64,000 nucleotides of DNA from Paenibacillus sp. FSL R5-0490. GTDB lineage: Bacteria; Bacillota; Bacilli; Bacillales; Cytobacillaceae. The position numbers and the translations under genes are program-made. Where the stretch lies: assembly GCF_001956215.1 (NCBI RefSeq), contig NZ_MRTQ01000004.1, forward strand, positions 146,281-210,280. The letters are read 5' to 3'. Shown here one piece after another: positions 7,763 to 17,319 of the stretch. Within the stretch, counting starts at the first letter, position 1; each line of letters begins with the position of its first letter. The notes below the pieces were generated by a model. That model did not search any database and was not told the DNA's origin. It saw only the letters and a program-made list of their open reading frames with translations.

Positions 7763-9883
7763 CTACTCCAGTAAACAAACAAATTCATCAACAGGCAGCG
7801 GCTTGCTGAATACATAACCCTGTACATACTGGCATTGCGTTCGCTTAAGGAATTCGAGCTGATTTTGTGTTTCGACTCCCTCTGCAATGACGTCGATCCC
7901 CAGCCGTTCTGATAAGAAAATAAGGGATTCGACAAGGATGGCATGGTTTTTATTTGTTTCAATCTCTTTTATAAAAGATCGATCTATTTTAAGAGTATCA
8001 ATCTGGAAGTCTTTTATATGTGTTAAAGACGAAAATCCTGTTCCAAAGTCATCGAGTGCAATCCGGATCCCGAGATTTCTCAGCTCCTGAATGATAGAAC
8101 TCACTTTTTCTTCATTATAAAGAAAATGTGTTTCGGTGATTTCCAATTCAAGCAGGGCGGGCGGGATCTGAAAAATATCCAGAGTGCGTGTGATATAGTT
8201 GACCAAGTCATATTTCAAGAACCGCTGCGGAGATATATTTATGGATATCGGTACAATGGGAAGGCCTTTATTCATCCATAATTTCAGCTGGACGCATGCC
8301 TGTTTAATGACCCAGTCGCCGATATCGAGGATTAATCCCGTTTTTTCAGCTACAGAAATAAATTCTCCTGGCGACAGCAGCCCCAATTCCGGATGCTGCC
8401 AGCGGATGAGGGCTTCGGCGCCGACAATCCTGCTGCTTTCAATATCCACCTTAGGCTGGTAATGCAGAATGAATTCTTCGTTCTTTAAAGCTTTTTGCAG
8501 GCCGCTTTCAATTAAAAATACCTTTTCCGTTTTAACATTAATATTTTTGGTATAAACTTCAATGCTGCGGCCGCCCTTTTCTCTGCCGCGGTGGAGAGCT
8601 GCATGTGCATTTTTAATCAAGTCAATATGGGAGTCCCCGTCTTCCGGGAACATGCTGATTCCAATTGATGCCTGAAGCGGAAGCTCGTACGCATCAATAT
8701 GAATTGGTTCACTCAGTGTACTGCATATTTCCTCAGCACTCTGAATCGCTTCCTCTCTTGAATGAACCGGATGATGGATAATCACAAACTCATCCCCGCT
8801 CATTCGCGATACAAAGCAGCCTTTTTCCTGAAAAGCCCTCAGCCGGAGCGCGACTTGGAGGAGCACCTCATCCGCAAGCGTATGTCCGAGAATATCATTA
8901 ATATATTTAAAGCGGTCAAGGTCCAAATATAAAACCGCAAATTTCTCATGCTGAGCCTGTATCAATGTCTCAAGTCTATTTTCCAGCAGTCTTCTTTTTG
9001 GAAGATTGGTCAGAGAATCATGATAGCTGATATGCTGAACCTTTTGCAGCAGAAGCTTATGTTCAGTAATATCTGTTATGATTCCATTGAGCCGTATGAG
9101 GTTCTGATCATCATCCAGCGTTGGAATCGTTTGATCACTTACCCACCTTATAGAACCATCTGGACGGCAGATGCGGTATTCATGGCGAATCTGTTTTCCT
9201 TCTGACAGCAGTGACTGGGTCTGTTCATACTTTTCCAAGTCATCCTTGTATACGATGTCCTTCCAAATCACTTTACTTGTTAAAAAGTCAACAGGATCTC
9301 TGCCTGTTATCTTCCTGTTGCCTTCAGAACAGATCATGAATCTCTTTGCTTTTACATCATAAGCCCATATCCCCGCGTCAATGCTTTCTAATATCATGTT
9401 TTTCCGATCTTCCACCTCTGACAGTTTGCGATGGATTTCTTCATACTGGAATTTTTTTAAAGCAGTCTGCTGTTCAGGAACATGAAGAATAAGACTGGCT
9501 CCCGCAATAATCCCTTTAGAATAAAAAGGTGAAAAAATGGATAGAATCTCCACGATTTTACCAGCTTGAATGCCAAAGTAAGTTCCCAGCTGTGCTTTTC
9601 CTTCAATAATGGCCTGCCGGAAAAGCATTTTAGCGGAGCCTCTGTCCTTATGAATAAAGTACCTGGTAAAGTGCTCTTCCTTATCTTCCGTATGGCCGAA
9701 CAAGACCTGGGAAGCTTCATTGCCATAAAGTATACTTCCCTCTTTATCTATAAAAAAAGCTGCGTCTGGATAATCATGATACATGGCTTTAAACGATCCT
9801 AAGTGATCTTGCTGAGTTTGGCCCGGATCTTTTGAAGGAACCAAAGGAAAGAAACGCGAACTTTTCCTCTTTCGGATTTCCAT
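7763..9883 (-). CDS. PAS-PAS-GGDEF-EAL cyclic-di-GMP protein, probably a phosphodiesterase
   Basis: A cytoplasmic 706-residue protein. A first PAS-like domain (about 30-145, with AAFFIDKEGSILYGN) and a PAS/PAC unit (about 160-280, ending in WVSDQTI and GIITDITEHK) precede a GGDEF domain (about 283-445) and an EAL domain (about 455-700). The diguanylate cyclase signature reads SGDEF, so its activity is doubtful and it may bind GTP as a regulator. The EAL domain looks intact: EALIRW, SINISPQRF, ELEITETH, DDFGTGFSS, LKIDRSFI, EGVET and QGYVFSKPL keep all metal and base residues. A PDE that hydrolyses c-di-GMP in response to a PAS signal is likely. AAGGAG lies seven bases before the ATG. It is a single gene with its own terminator. 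Confidence 0.93.
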   Translation of the reverse strand: MEIRKRKSSRFFPLVPSKDPGQTQQDHLGSFKAMYHDYPDAAFFIDKEGSILYGNEASQVLFGHTEDKEEHFTRYFIHKDRGSAKMLFRQAIIEGKAQLGTYFGIQAGKIVEILSIFSPFYSKGIIAGASLILHVPEQQTALKKFQYEEIHRKLSEVEDRKNMILESIDAGIWAYDVKAKRFMICSEGNRKITGRDPVDFLTSKVIWKDIVYKDDLEKYEQTQSLLSEGKQIRHEYRICRPDGSIRWVSDQTIPTLDDDQNLIRLNGIITDITEHKLLLQKVQHISYHDSLTNLPKRRLLENRLETLIQAQHEKFAVLYLDLDRFKYINDILGHTLADEVLLQVALRLRAFQEKGCFVSRMSGDEFVIIHHPVHSREEAIQSAEEICSTLSEPIHIDAYELPLQASIGISMFPEDGDSHIDLIKNAHAALHRGREKGGRSIEVYTKNINVKTEKVFLIESGLQKALKNEEFILHYQPKVDIESSRIVGAEALIRWQHPELGLLSPGEFISVAEKTGLILDIGDWVIKQACVQLKLWMNKGLPIVPISINISPQRFLKYDLVNYITRTLDIFQIPPALLELEITETHFLYNEEKVSSIIQELRNLGIRIALDDFGTGFSSLTHIKDFQIDTLKIDRSFIKEIETNKNHAILVESLIFLSERLGIDVIAEGVETQNQLEFLKRTQCQYVQGYVFSKPLPVDEFVCLLE

Positions 9884-10199
9884 ATATTATCTCCTTAATT
9901 CATATTTCCCATTATTTATAGTAAAAGGATACTATTAATACCCATTATTTTCAATTTTTGTTTTCCTTTTTCTTAAAGATAAGGATTCCTGAGCAAAGTT
10001 TATAGTGAATAGGTCTAATAGAATGGTGTTCCGATAGCTTTAAGGTCTATATACCTTATTATACAGTATGATTATTTTCTCATTTTTACCTATTTACTCA
10101 ATTTTTACAAATATCAGATTGTATGCCAAAAAGAAGAGTGATTTACTAGAGTGGTAGTGTGTGTAAACGCTTTAAAATAAGGAAATAGGAGAGGATCGC
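9884..10199. other. Intergenic region between divergent genes
   Basis: No gene. It must hold the promoters of the EAL gene (minus) and the nuclease gene (plus). An inverted repeat TAAGGT-CTATAT-ACCTTA at 10041-10058 looks like an operator, next to the AT-rich TTATTATACAGTATG, which may contain a -10 box. A cre-like site lies at 10162-10175. Confidence 0.5.
10162..10175 (+). promoter_or_regulatory. Probable CcpA cre site upstream of secreted nuclease
   Basis: TGTAAACGCTTTAA matches the cre consensus TGWAANCGNTNWCA except for the next-to-last base. It lies only 24 bases before the start codon at 10200, a position that would give repression by preferred sugars. Confidence 0.55.
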
Positions 10200-12980
10200 A
10201 TGATAGAAAAGCAGCGCATAAAGTTAATCAGCTTTATCAGTACTTTTGCTTTAATTCTTAGTCTATTCAGTCCCTTTGCCGCAGCGAATGCAGAAGAAGT
10301 GAAGTCTGTGGCAGAAGCGATTGCGGATAATAACGGAACAGCAACGGTTGAAGGATATATTGTTGGAACGACCGAAAATGGGCCGAAATATACCCATACT
10401 GGCCCATTTTCAGTAAATACAAATCTGGCCATTGCCGACTCCCCAAGTGAAACAGACCCCAGTAAAATACTGCCGGTTCAATTGCCGAATAATTCTATCA
10501 GGACAGAGCTGAATTTAAAGGACAACCCGGGTCACCTCGGAAAAAAGGTCCAGATTACAGGCTCTCTTGAAGCATACTTTACCGTACCGGGTTTAAAAAG
10601 CCCAACAGCATACACATTTGCAGAAGATACTGGCACACCACAGGTTTCGGCTGTTACAGCTTCCCCTGAGGCGGGCCCTGTTAAAGCTGGAACAGCAGTA
10701 GAACTATCGACTTCCACTGAAGGTGCTGTAATCCATTATACAGTTGATGGAACAGAACCGACTGCTGAAAGCACAGTATATTCCGATCACATCATTATTA
10801 ATGAAGAGACAACGATTAAAGCGATAGCGGTCAAAGACGGTTTAACAGACAGCAAAGTGTCTGTATTTCAGTACATGATTGGGCTGGAAGATTTGCGCAT
10901 TCATGATATTCAAGGTGCAGGCCACTATTCCCAATATGCGAACCAGCAGGTTTCAGATGTTGAAGGAATTGTCACCAAGGTAGTGGACAGCAGCAATTTC
11001 TACATGCAGGATCAGCAGCCGGATGATGATGAAAATACATCTGAAGGAATCCTCGTTTATAAGAAGGGTCACGGTGTATCCGCAGGTGATGTGGTATCCG
11101 TTTCAGGCCAGGTTAAAGAGTGGGTGCTTGATGGCTATTCAGACAAGCTGAAAACAGACCTTCCTGTAACAGAAATTAATGCAGCATCGATTGAGAACAT
11201 TGCTTCCGGTCAGGAACTTCCTGCTCCGGTGGTTATTAACAAAGAAAACCTTCCGACTGAAATCATTGATAATGATGAATTAAAAGAATTTGATCCAGAA
11301 CAGGATGGAATCGATTTTTACGAAAGCCTGGAAGGCATGCTGGTTCAAGTGGACAACGCTAAAGTAGTTGCCCCGCAGAAATACGGCGAGCTTGTAGTTG
11401 TTCCTGGAGATGTGGATACGAACACAACGGCAGGCGGCCTGCGCATTTCAGAAAACGATTTTAACCCTGAGAGAATCACCCTTGATATTAACAATGAAGA
11501 TTTTGTTGCCAAAATGGGCGACAGCTTCAAAGGCAGCATCCAGGGTGTTGTCAGCTACGGCTTCAGTAACTATAAAGTATTAAGTGATGCAGACGCATTG
11601 CCTGAATTTGTTGAAGGCTCTGCAGTAAGAGAAGAAACCAGCATTACATCAGAAGAAGACAAATTGACCATTGCTTCCTATAATGTTGAAAACTTCTCAA
11701 CCAAAACAGATGCGGAAAAGGTTACGAGATTAGCAGAAGCAATCACAGATAAAATGAAGCAGCCGGATATCATTGGCCTGACAGAAGTACAGGACAATGA
11801 CGGACCAGCAGATAGCGGCACAACAGCAGCAGATCAAAGTGCGGCCTTGCTGATTGAAAAAATTAAAGAGCTTGGCGGACCAGCCTACACTTACACAGAT
11901 ATCGCACCGGAAGATAAACAGGATGGCGGCCAGCCGGGAGGGAACATCCGTGTCGGCTTCCTTTATAACGCTGAACGGGTAACTTTAACCCAAGGTGAAA
12001 AAGGCTCTGCGACAGATGCAGTTGATTTCGAAAACGGCAAACTGACGCTAAACCCAGGGCGTATTGACCCAACAAACGAAGCTTTTGAAGATAGCCGCAA
12101 AGCATTGGCAGCCCAGTTCGAATTTCAGGGCGAAAGCGTCATTGTTGTAGCTAACCATTTTAACTCGAAAGGCGGAGATCTTCCGTTATTCGGAAAAGAG
12201 CAGCCGCCAGTCTTAAATAGTGAAATCCAGCGCATGAAAATCGCTAACGTTGTGAACGGTTTTGTAAAGAATGTAAAAGCAGAAGACCCTGATGCCAATG
12301 TCGTCCTGCTTGGCGACTTTAACGATTTTGAGTTCTCCAATCCTTTACAGGCTCTAAAGGGCGAAGAACTGACTAATATGATTGAAAAAGTTCCGGCAGA
12401 AGAGCGATACACCTATACGTACCAGGGAAATGCACAGGTGCTGGATCACATTTTAGTATCCAACAATCTGGCGGAGAAAACAGAAGTCGATATTCTTCAT
12501 ATTAACTCGGGCTTCATGGAAGAGCATGGCCGTGCGAGTGACCATGACCCGGTTATGATCCAGACAAGCTTAAAGCCGGAAGCTAAACCAGAAGAACCAC
12601 AGTATGACATTGTCTTCAAGCTCGTAAACTATCACGCGAAGAAATTTGTTGTTGGGCAGCATAATGCATTGGTCGTAATGAAAAAAAATTCTAGTCTCAC
12701 GCATGGCCTATGGCTGAAAAAATCAGCAGCTGTCAAAGGCAAAGGCCTTAAAAACACGAAAGTGGTCATCAGCTCCGCTAACAAAGGGGCAGTTGTGGAT
12801 CTAACAGGATCAGAAATTCAAGAAGTCATGATCGAAAGTGACAAAGTCGTGGAAATCCGCGGTGCTGAAAATGTGCAGAAGTGGACACTTGGGAAAAAGG
12901 CAGATCCGTCTCATATCATTTTCAAAGATTCGGATGGAGAAGTAATGGAATCTCCTTATGAGGAAGAAGGAGCGGCATAA
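10200..12980 (+). CDS. Secreted multidomain endonuclease/exonuclease/phosphatase (YhcR-like)
   Basis: Exported protein of 926 residues that probably cleaves extracellular nucleic acids. The order is: signal peptide (1-31), an OB-type domain (about 32-150, VEGYIVGTTENG), a chitobiase-like beta domain (about 155-228, IHYTVDGTEPTAESTVYSD), a second OB-type region (about 232-470, VEGIVTKVVDSSNFYMQD), then an EEP nuclease domain (about 484-795). The EEP domain has SYNVENFSTK, LTEVQDNDGP, NHFNSKGGD, LGDFNDFEFSNP and SDHDPVMI, so the catalytic Asn, Glu, Asp and His are present. The OB and chitobiase-like parts resemble B. subtilis YhcR. The last 125 residues contain a segment shared with the next gene (GLWLKKSAAVKGKGLKN and EIRGAENVQKW). 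There is no LPXTG signal. It probably acts with the next gene to feed on DNA and nucleotides. Confidence 0.88.
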   Translation: MIEKQRIKLISFISTFALILSLFSPFAAANAEEVKSVAEAIADNNGTATVEGYIVGTTENGPKYTHTGPFSVNTNLAIADSPSETDPSKILPVQLPNNSIRTELNLKDNPGHLGKKVQITGSLEAYFTVPGLKSPTAYTFAEDTGTPQVSAVTASPEAGPVKAGTAVELSTSTEGAVIHYTVDGTEPTAESTVYSDHIIINEETTIKAIAVKDGLTDSKVSVFQYMIGLEDLRIHDIQGAGHYSQYANQQVSDVEGIVTKVVDSSNFYMQDQQPDDDENTSEGILVYKKGHGVSAGDVVSVSGQVKEWVLDGYSDKLKTDLPVTEINAASIENIASGQELPAPVVINKENLPTEIIDNDELKEFDPEQDGIDFYESLEGMLVQVDNAKVVAPQKYGELVVVPGDVDTNTTAGGLRISENDFNPERITLDINNEDFVAKMGDSFKGSIQGVVSYGFSNYKVLSDADALPEFVEGSAVREETSITSEEDKLTIASYNVENFSTKTDAEKVTRLAEAITDKMKQPDIIGLTEVQDNDGPADSGTTAADQSAALLIEKIKELGGPAYTYTDIAPEDKQDGGQPGGNIRVGFLYNAERVTLTQGEKGSATDAVDFENGKLTLNPGRIDPTNEAFEDSRKALAAQFEFQGESVIVVANHFNSKGGDLPLFGKEQPPVLNSEIQRMKIANVVNGFVKNVKAEDPDANVVLLGDFNDFEFSNPLQALKGEELTNMIEKVPAEERYTYTYQGNAQVLDHILVSNNLAEKTEVDILHINSGFMEEHGRASDHDPVMIQTSLKPEAKPEEPQYDIVFKLVNYHAKKFVVGQHNALVVMKKNSSLTHGLWLKKSAAVKGKGLKNTKVVISSANKGAVVDLTGSEIQEVMIESDKVVEIRGAENVQKWTLGKKADPSHIIFKDSDGEVMESPYEEEGAA

Positions 12981-12988
12981 CAATTGAA

Positions 12989-13013
12989 GCCGGAGTGCAA
13001 CAGCTCCGGTTTT
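12989..13013 (+). terminator. Short hairpin between nuclease and 5'-nucleotidase genes
   Basis: CCGGAG and CTCCGG form the stem, followed by only four T. It is likely a partial terminator that lets some transcripts continue into the next gene. Confidence 0.5.
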
Positions 13014-13050
13014 CAACCCCTTTGAGTAAAAATTGAAAGGAGCATTTTTT

Positions 13051-15030
13051 ATGAAATTACCTATTAAAGTATTATCTACAGTAGCCTTATCAGCAGCATT
13101 AACCATCTCTGCAGCCGTTCCGGCAGGTTTAGTTTCAGCAAATGAGACTTCAGCTTCAGATTTCACACTTTCGTTAATGCATACCAATGACACACACGCA
13201 AATATGGACAGCGCCGCAAAGAAAGTGACGGCGGTAAAGGAAGTAAGAGAAGCAAAGCCGGATGCCCTGCTAGTTGATGCAGGAGATGTTTTTTCCGGAA
13301 CTTTATATTTTAATAAATTCCTTGGACAGGCTGACCTTGAATTTATGAATCTCATGGGCTATGACATTATGACTTTCGGTAATCATGAGTTCGATTTGGG
13401 TTCAAGTGCGGAAGGACATAAAGCACTGGCTGACTTTGTAAAAGGAGCACAATTCCCATTCGTCAGTTCAAACGTGAACTTTTCTCAAGATGCCAGCCTG
13501 CAGGGATTGTTCAGTGATGTTATATCGAGCGAACCTGCTGATGGAAAAATATATAATGGCATCATTAAAGAAGTTAATGGAGAAAAAGTTGGATTTTTTG
13601 GTTTGACTACAGCTGAAACAGCCAGCATTTCCAGTCCGGGTAAGGTAACATTCGAGGATTATCTTGAAGAAGCAGAAAAAGCAGTAAAAGCTTTCGAAGG
13701 CATGGGTATTAATAAAATCGTGGCAGTAACTCATATCGGCTATGATGATAACCCAAATGTGGATAATGACTTAAACCTGGCTGCTCAAGTAGATGGAATT
13801 GATGTGATTGTGGGCGGACACAGCCATACGCAATTAAATGAGCCAGTAGTTGCGGCAGCTGACGAAACAGGAGCGGCAAAGGATCCTACAGTTATTGTTC
13901 AAGTCGGCCAGTACAATAATTACCTCGGAACCCTTGATGTACAATTTGACGAGGCAGGAAAAGTAGTCGGGCATGGTGGAGAGCTTATTAAAATAGCAGA
14001 TAAAGCAGAGGACCCTGAGGCAGCAGTGCTGCTTGAAAAGTACTCTTCACAGATAGAAGAATTAAAGAACACGGAAATCGGAGCAGAAACGCTGGCTGCA
14101 CTTGAGAATCCGCGTACTAGCGGAGACAGCACAGAGCCAAGTGTACGGAAAAATGAAACCGCCCTGGGCAACTTGATTACAGACGGCATGCTGGCAAAAG
14201 CAAATCAATATAACAGCAATGTCATCATGGCACTCCAAAATGGAGGAGGCATTCGTGCGGGCATTGACGCAGGGCCAATCACTGTTGGCGAAGTAATCAC
14301 GGTTCTTCCATTTGGCAACACATTAGCAACAATGGAGTTAAAGGGAGCTGAATTGAAAGAGGCCTTTGAAATCAGCGTAGGACAATATCCTGCAGAAAAT
14401 GGCGGCTTCCTGCACGTGTCCGGTGCAAAAGTAAAATTCGATTCGACTAAACCTGCCGGTGAGCGAATTGTTTCGATTGAATATAAAAGTGAACAGGGCA
14501 CTTACACTGAAATCCAGGACAATCAAACCTACACAATCGCTACGAATGCTTTTACAGCTAAAGGCGGAGATGGATATACAGTCTTCGCAAAAGCTTACCA
14601 GGAGGGCAGAGTAACAGATCTTGGACTTTCTGATTGGGAAAACTTCGCAGATCACCTATCCAGCCTGGGCACCATCAAACCGGCGGTGGAAGGGCGTATC
14701 ATAGACGTTGACAGCCTTCCTCCAGTAACAGAGCTGGATTTTGAAAAGGAATATAATCTTACTGATGATAAAAAGAAGAAATTGGTAGTGAACAAAGTTT
14801 CCTTTATTAATGTAGAAAAATCCGCAGAAATCAAAAATGGCATCTGGCTCAAAAATTCTGCTGTACTGCAGGGTGATGGCCTTAAAAATGTGAGTGTCCG
14901 TGTAACACCTAAGAAGGAGCCGATCATCGTAGACTTTAGCGGTGCAGAAGTGAAAGAAGTCATTATTGAGAAAAGTGATTTAGTGGAGCTTCGAGGAGCG
15001 GAGAATATTAATAAGCTTAGTTTCAAATAA
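13051..15030 (+). CDS. Secreted 5'-nucleotidase/UshA-family metallophosphoesterase
   Basis: Exported enzyme of 659 residues that should dephosphorylate nucleotides outside the cell. A signal peptide (to about VSA-NET) is followed by a metallophosphoesterase domain (about 37-320) with MHTNDTHAN, DAGDVFSG, FGNHEFD, THIGYDDNPN and GGHSHT, which supply the dinuclear metal ligands. The 5_nucleotid_C substrate domain (about 335-545) has NLITDGMLAKA, NGGGIRAG and the FTAKGGDGY purine-binding loop. The last 85 residues (NGIWLKNSAVLQGDGLKN through LRGAENINKLSF) match the C-terminal segment of the preceding nuclease. An in-frame TTG at 13033 precedes, but GAAAGGAGC stands directly before the ATG at 13051. 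A terminator follows, closing a two-gene nucleic-acid scavenging unit. Confidence 0.9.
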   Translation: MKLPIKVLSTVALSAALTISAAVPAGLVSANETSASDFTLSLMHTNDTHANMDSAAKKVTAVKEVREAKPDALLVDAGDVFSGTLYFNKFLGQADLEFMNLMGYDIMTFGNHEFDLGSSAEGHKALADFVKGAQFPFVSSNVNFSQDASLQGLFSDVISSEPADGKIYNGIIKEVNGEKVGFFGLTTAETASISSPGKVTFEDYLEEAEKAVKAFEGMGINKIVAVTHIGYDDNPNVDNDLNLAAQVDGIDVIVGGHSHTQLNEPVVAAADETGAAKDPTVIVQVGQYNNYLGTLDVQFDEAGKVVGHGGELIKIADKAEDPEAAVLLEKYSSQIEELKNTEIGAETLAALENPRTSGDSTEPSVRKNETALGNLITDGMLAKANQYNSNVIMALQNGGGIRAGIDAGPITVGEVITVLPFGNTLATMELKGAELKEAFEISVGQYPAENGGFLHVSGAKVKFDSTKPAGERIVSIEYKSEQGTYTEIQDNQTYTIATNAFTAKGGDGYTVFAKAYQEGRVTDLGLSDWENFADHLSSLGTIKPAVEGRIIDVDSLPPVTELDFEKEYNLTDDKKKKLVVNKVSFINVEKSAEIKNGIWLKNSAVLQGDGLKNVSVRVTPKKEPIIVDFSGAEVKEVIIEKSDLVELRGAENINKLSFK

Positions 15031-15048
15031 AATAGCTAGTTAAGAGAA

Positions 15049-15094
15049 GAACAGGACTTAGCAAACTACCTTTGCAGAGTCCTGTTCTTTTTGT
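15049..15094 (+). terminator. Terminator after 5'-nucleotidase gene
   Basis: GAACAGGACT and AGTCCTGTTC form a perfect outer stem, GCAAA and TTTGC extend it inside, and TTTTTG follows. Confidence 0.85.
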
Positions 15095-15246
15095 TTCCTA
15101 ATACATTCTTTGATTGACCATAAAGACAAATCAACCCTTGAACAAATTTTATTCCCTTCTGGATAATCAGCCGTCCTTCATGTACGCTAAAATAAGAGAA
15201 ATGGAATTTACTAGTAAATTAGTATTTTGCCAGAGGAGGGACAGCT

Positions 15247-17298
15247 ATGAAGAAGATTCTGATCGTTACCTATACTAAAAATACTTTGAGGGCACTCGTG
15301 GAACAGTTAAATGAAATTGGCCTGCAAGAGTATGTTGAGATCGAAGGGAGGACAGTTGATGAGCTTGATTACTCCTTTATGATGAAGTATTCTCTTGTGG
15401 TCGTATCCAGCAAGATTGTTTATACCATGGTAAAACCCTATTTGAGTGAAGATATGCCGACAATCATTACAAGAAGAACTATTAATTATGGGAGAATTAG
15501 AGAGCTTCTTGATATTCCAAAAGGCACTCAAGTATATTTGGTGAGTGACTTGAAGCAATCGGCGGAAGATACGACAGGTATATTGAAGGAAGCAGGGATT
15601 GATTTGGATTTTTTTCCTTATTTTTCTCAGGAAACTCCTCGTCCAGAGATTTCAATTGCCATTACAGCCGGGGAGCCGCAGCTGGTCCCAAAGCATATTG
15701 ATAAGATTATTAATATTGGGAGCCGCCAAATCGATATTTCAACATTAGTAGAAATATATCATCATTTTCAAATTTCCCCCTTTTCGCCTACATCGCACTT
15801 GTCAGCCCGGTATATGCAGTCATTAGTCGATCTGACAAAAGATTTAAGCGGAGAAATTCTGCGAACCAGGATTTTGCAGAAAAGCCTGGACAGTATTGTT
15901 CAGAATATGGACGATGCTGTGCTGGTTTATAATAATTTTAATGAAATCGAACATTTCAATTTGAAAGCGGCAGAGCTTCTCAGTCTGTCTGCCGACAAAC
16001 ATACGATCCATAGCCTGGCTCCTTCTTACTATGAAGCAATGATGAGTATGGCCGTTGGACAGGAGACTTTTGTGGAAATAGAGCATGTCGCCTTTTACAT
16101 GCGAAAGAGACGGATTATTCTTGATGAACAGGTGTACTCGACCCTGATTGTATTCAGAAAAGTGGAGGACTATCAAAAGATTGAGTATGACTATCGTTCA
16201 AAAGCGAAGCAGAGAAACCTGGTTGCGCGGCATACCTTTGACGATATTAAAACGCGGAGTGCGTCCGTCCTTGAGATGATTAAAATTGCCCGGCGGCTTG
16301 CTAAAAGTGACTCAACCATTCTGGTCCTTGGAGAAACAGGAACAGGAAAAGAGGTTCTGGCACAAGCGATTCATAATGCATCAGCAAGGACCTATCAGCC
16401 GTTTATCGGCGTAAACTTTGCTGCAATTTCTGAGAGTCTGATGGAAAGTGAGCTGTTTGGCTACGAGCCGGGTGCATTTACAGGGGCAAGGAAAAACGGG
16501 CATATCGGTATGTTTGAACAGGCGCATAAGGGAAGTATTTTTCTGGATGAAATTGGTGATGCCTCAGCTGTCATTCAAAACAGACTTTTAAGAGTCCTTC
16601 AGGAAAGACAGATTATGAGGGTGGGAGGAGACCGGATGATTCCGCTTGATGTCCGGGTGATTGCCGCTACAAATAAAGATTTGCATCAGCTAATAGAGGA
16701 AGGCATGTTCAGGGAAGATCTTTATTTTCGGCTGAACGTCCTGCCCTTAAGACTTCTTCCACTAAGGGAAAGGAAACGGGATATTTCTCTATTAATCAAT
16801 ATTTTTATTAAAGAATTCCAGGAAAAGCTGGGAAGAGAATCATTTGTCTTTTCAGAAGGGGCCCTGAAGTGCTGTGAAGAATACCATTGGCCGGGGAATA
16901 TAAGAGAGCTGCGAAACGTAGTCGAATATGCCGCTCACATCAGTGAAGATTATGTCTGCAAAGAGGAACTGCCATTCTGGCAATCAGCTTCCTTAACTGA
17001 GGATGAGAGCTGGAACGACCTTCATTCTCTCTATAAAATATTTCAGGAGAGAGGCTTTCTTCATGAAGTTCGGATGCTTCTCGATTTTCTGAACAATGAG
17101 AAAGTAACGTCGGCCGGCCGCTCGGCAATGGCCGCTCATTTGCTGCAAAATGGCGTCATGCTGACAGATCAGCAGCTCCGATACCGGCAGAAGCTTTTGA
17201 ATGAGTATGACCTGATTGTAGTAGAAAAAGGAAGAACGGGCAGCAGCATTACTGAAAAAGGGAAAATGTTCTTAGCGCATGAAAAAAGCAAGTGTTAG
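15247..17298 (+). CDS. Sigma-54-dependent transcriptional activator with PrpR-type N-terminus
   Basis: A 683-residue bacterial enhancer-binding protein. Residues 1-190 resemble the PrpR N-terminal sensor region. A PAS-like segment follows (about 215-310, NMDDAVLVYNNFNEIEHFN). The AAA+ domain (about 335-570) has Walker A GETGTGKE, the sigma-54 contact loop GAFTGA, Walker B FLDEIGDA and the WPGNIRELRN sensor II region. The C-terminus does not look like the usual Fis helix-turn-helix. It ends with LTDQQLRYRQKLLNEYDLIV and a GSSITEKG turn, like a winged helix. GAGGAGGG precedes the ATG. The nearby -24/-12 promoter at 18921 and the inverted GGTTACCC boxes make the oligopeptide operon its likely target. 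The inducer is unknown; a peptide or amino acid is a guess. Confidence 0.9.
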   Translation: MKKILIVTYTKNTLRALVEQLNEIGLQEYVEIEGRTVDELDYSFMMKYSLVVVSSKIVYTMVKPYLSEDMPTIITRRTINYGRIRELLDIPKGTQVYLVSDLKQSAEDTTGILKEAGIDLDFFPYFSQETPRPEISIAITAGEPQLVPKHIDKIINIGSRQIDISTLVEIYHHFQISPFSPTSHLSARYMQSLVDLTKDLSGEILRTRILQKSLDSIVQNMDDAVLVYNNFNEIEHFNLKAAELLSLSADKHTIHSLAPSYYEAMMSMAVGQETFVEIEHVAFYMRKRRIILDEQVYSTLIVFRKVEDYQKIEYDYRSKAKQRNLVARHTFDDIKTRSASVLEMIKIARRLAKSDSTILVLGETGTGKEVLAQAIHNASARTYQPFIGVNFAAISESLMESELFGYEPGAFTGARKNGHIGMFEQAHKGSIFLDEIGDASAVIQNRLLRVLQERQIMRVGGDRMIPLDVRVIAATNKDLHQLIEEGMFREDLYFRLNVLPLRLLPLRERKRDISLLINIFIKEFQEKLGRESFVFSEGALKCCEEYHWPGNIRELRNVVEYAAHISEDYVCKEELPFWQSASLTEDESWNDLHSLYKIFQERGFLHEVRMLLDFLNNEKVTSAGRSAMAAHLLQNGVMLTDQQLRYRQKLLNEYDLIVVEKGRTGSSITEKGKMFLAHEKSKC

Positions 17299-17315
17299 CT
17301 ACACTTGCTTTTTTT
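17282..17315. terminator. Bidirectional terminator between convergent genes
   Basis: AGCAAGTGT and ACACTTGCT form a perfect stem flanked by A6 on the left and T-rich sequence on the right. It overlaps the end of the activator gene and can serve both strands. Confidence 0.85.
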
Positions 17316-17319
17316 GCCT

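Noticed and set aside
7360..7962. 200-codon minus-strand frame across array 1 with repeated ICR/FA-type residues
   Set aside because: It is a translation of the TGCAAATAG array and the 3' end of the EAL gene in another frame. The 20/21-bp alternation breaks any coding period.
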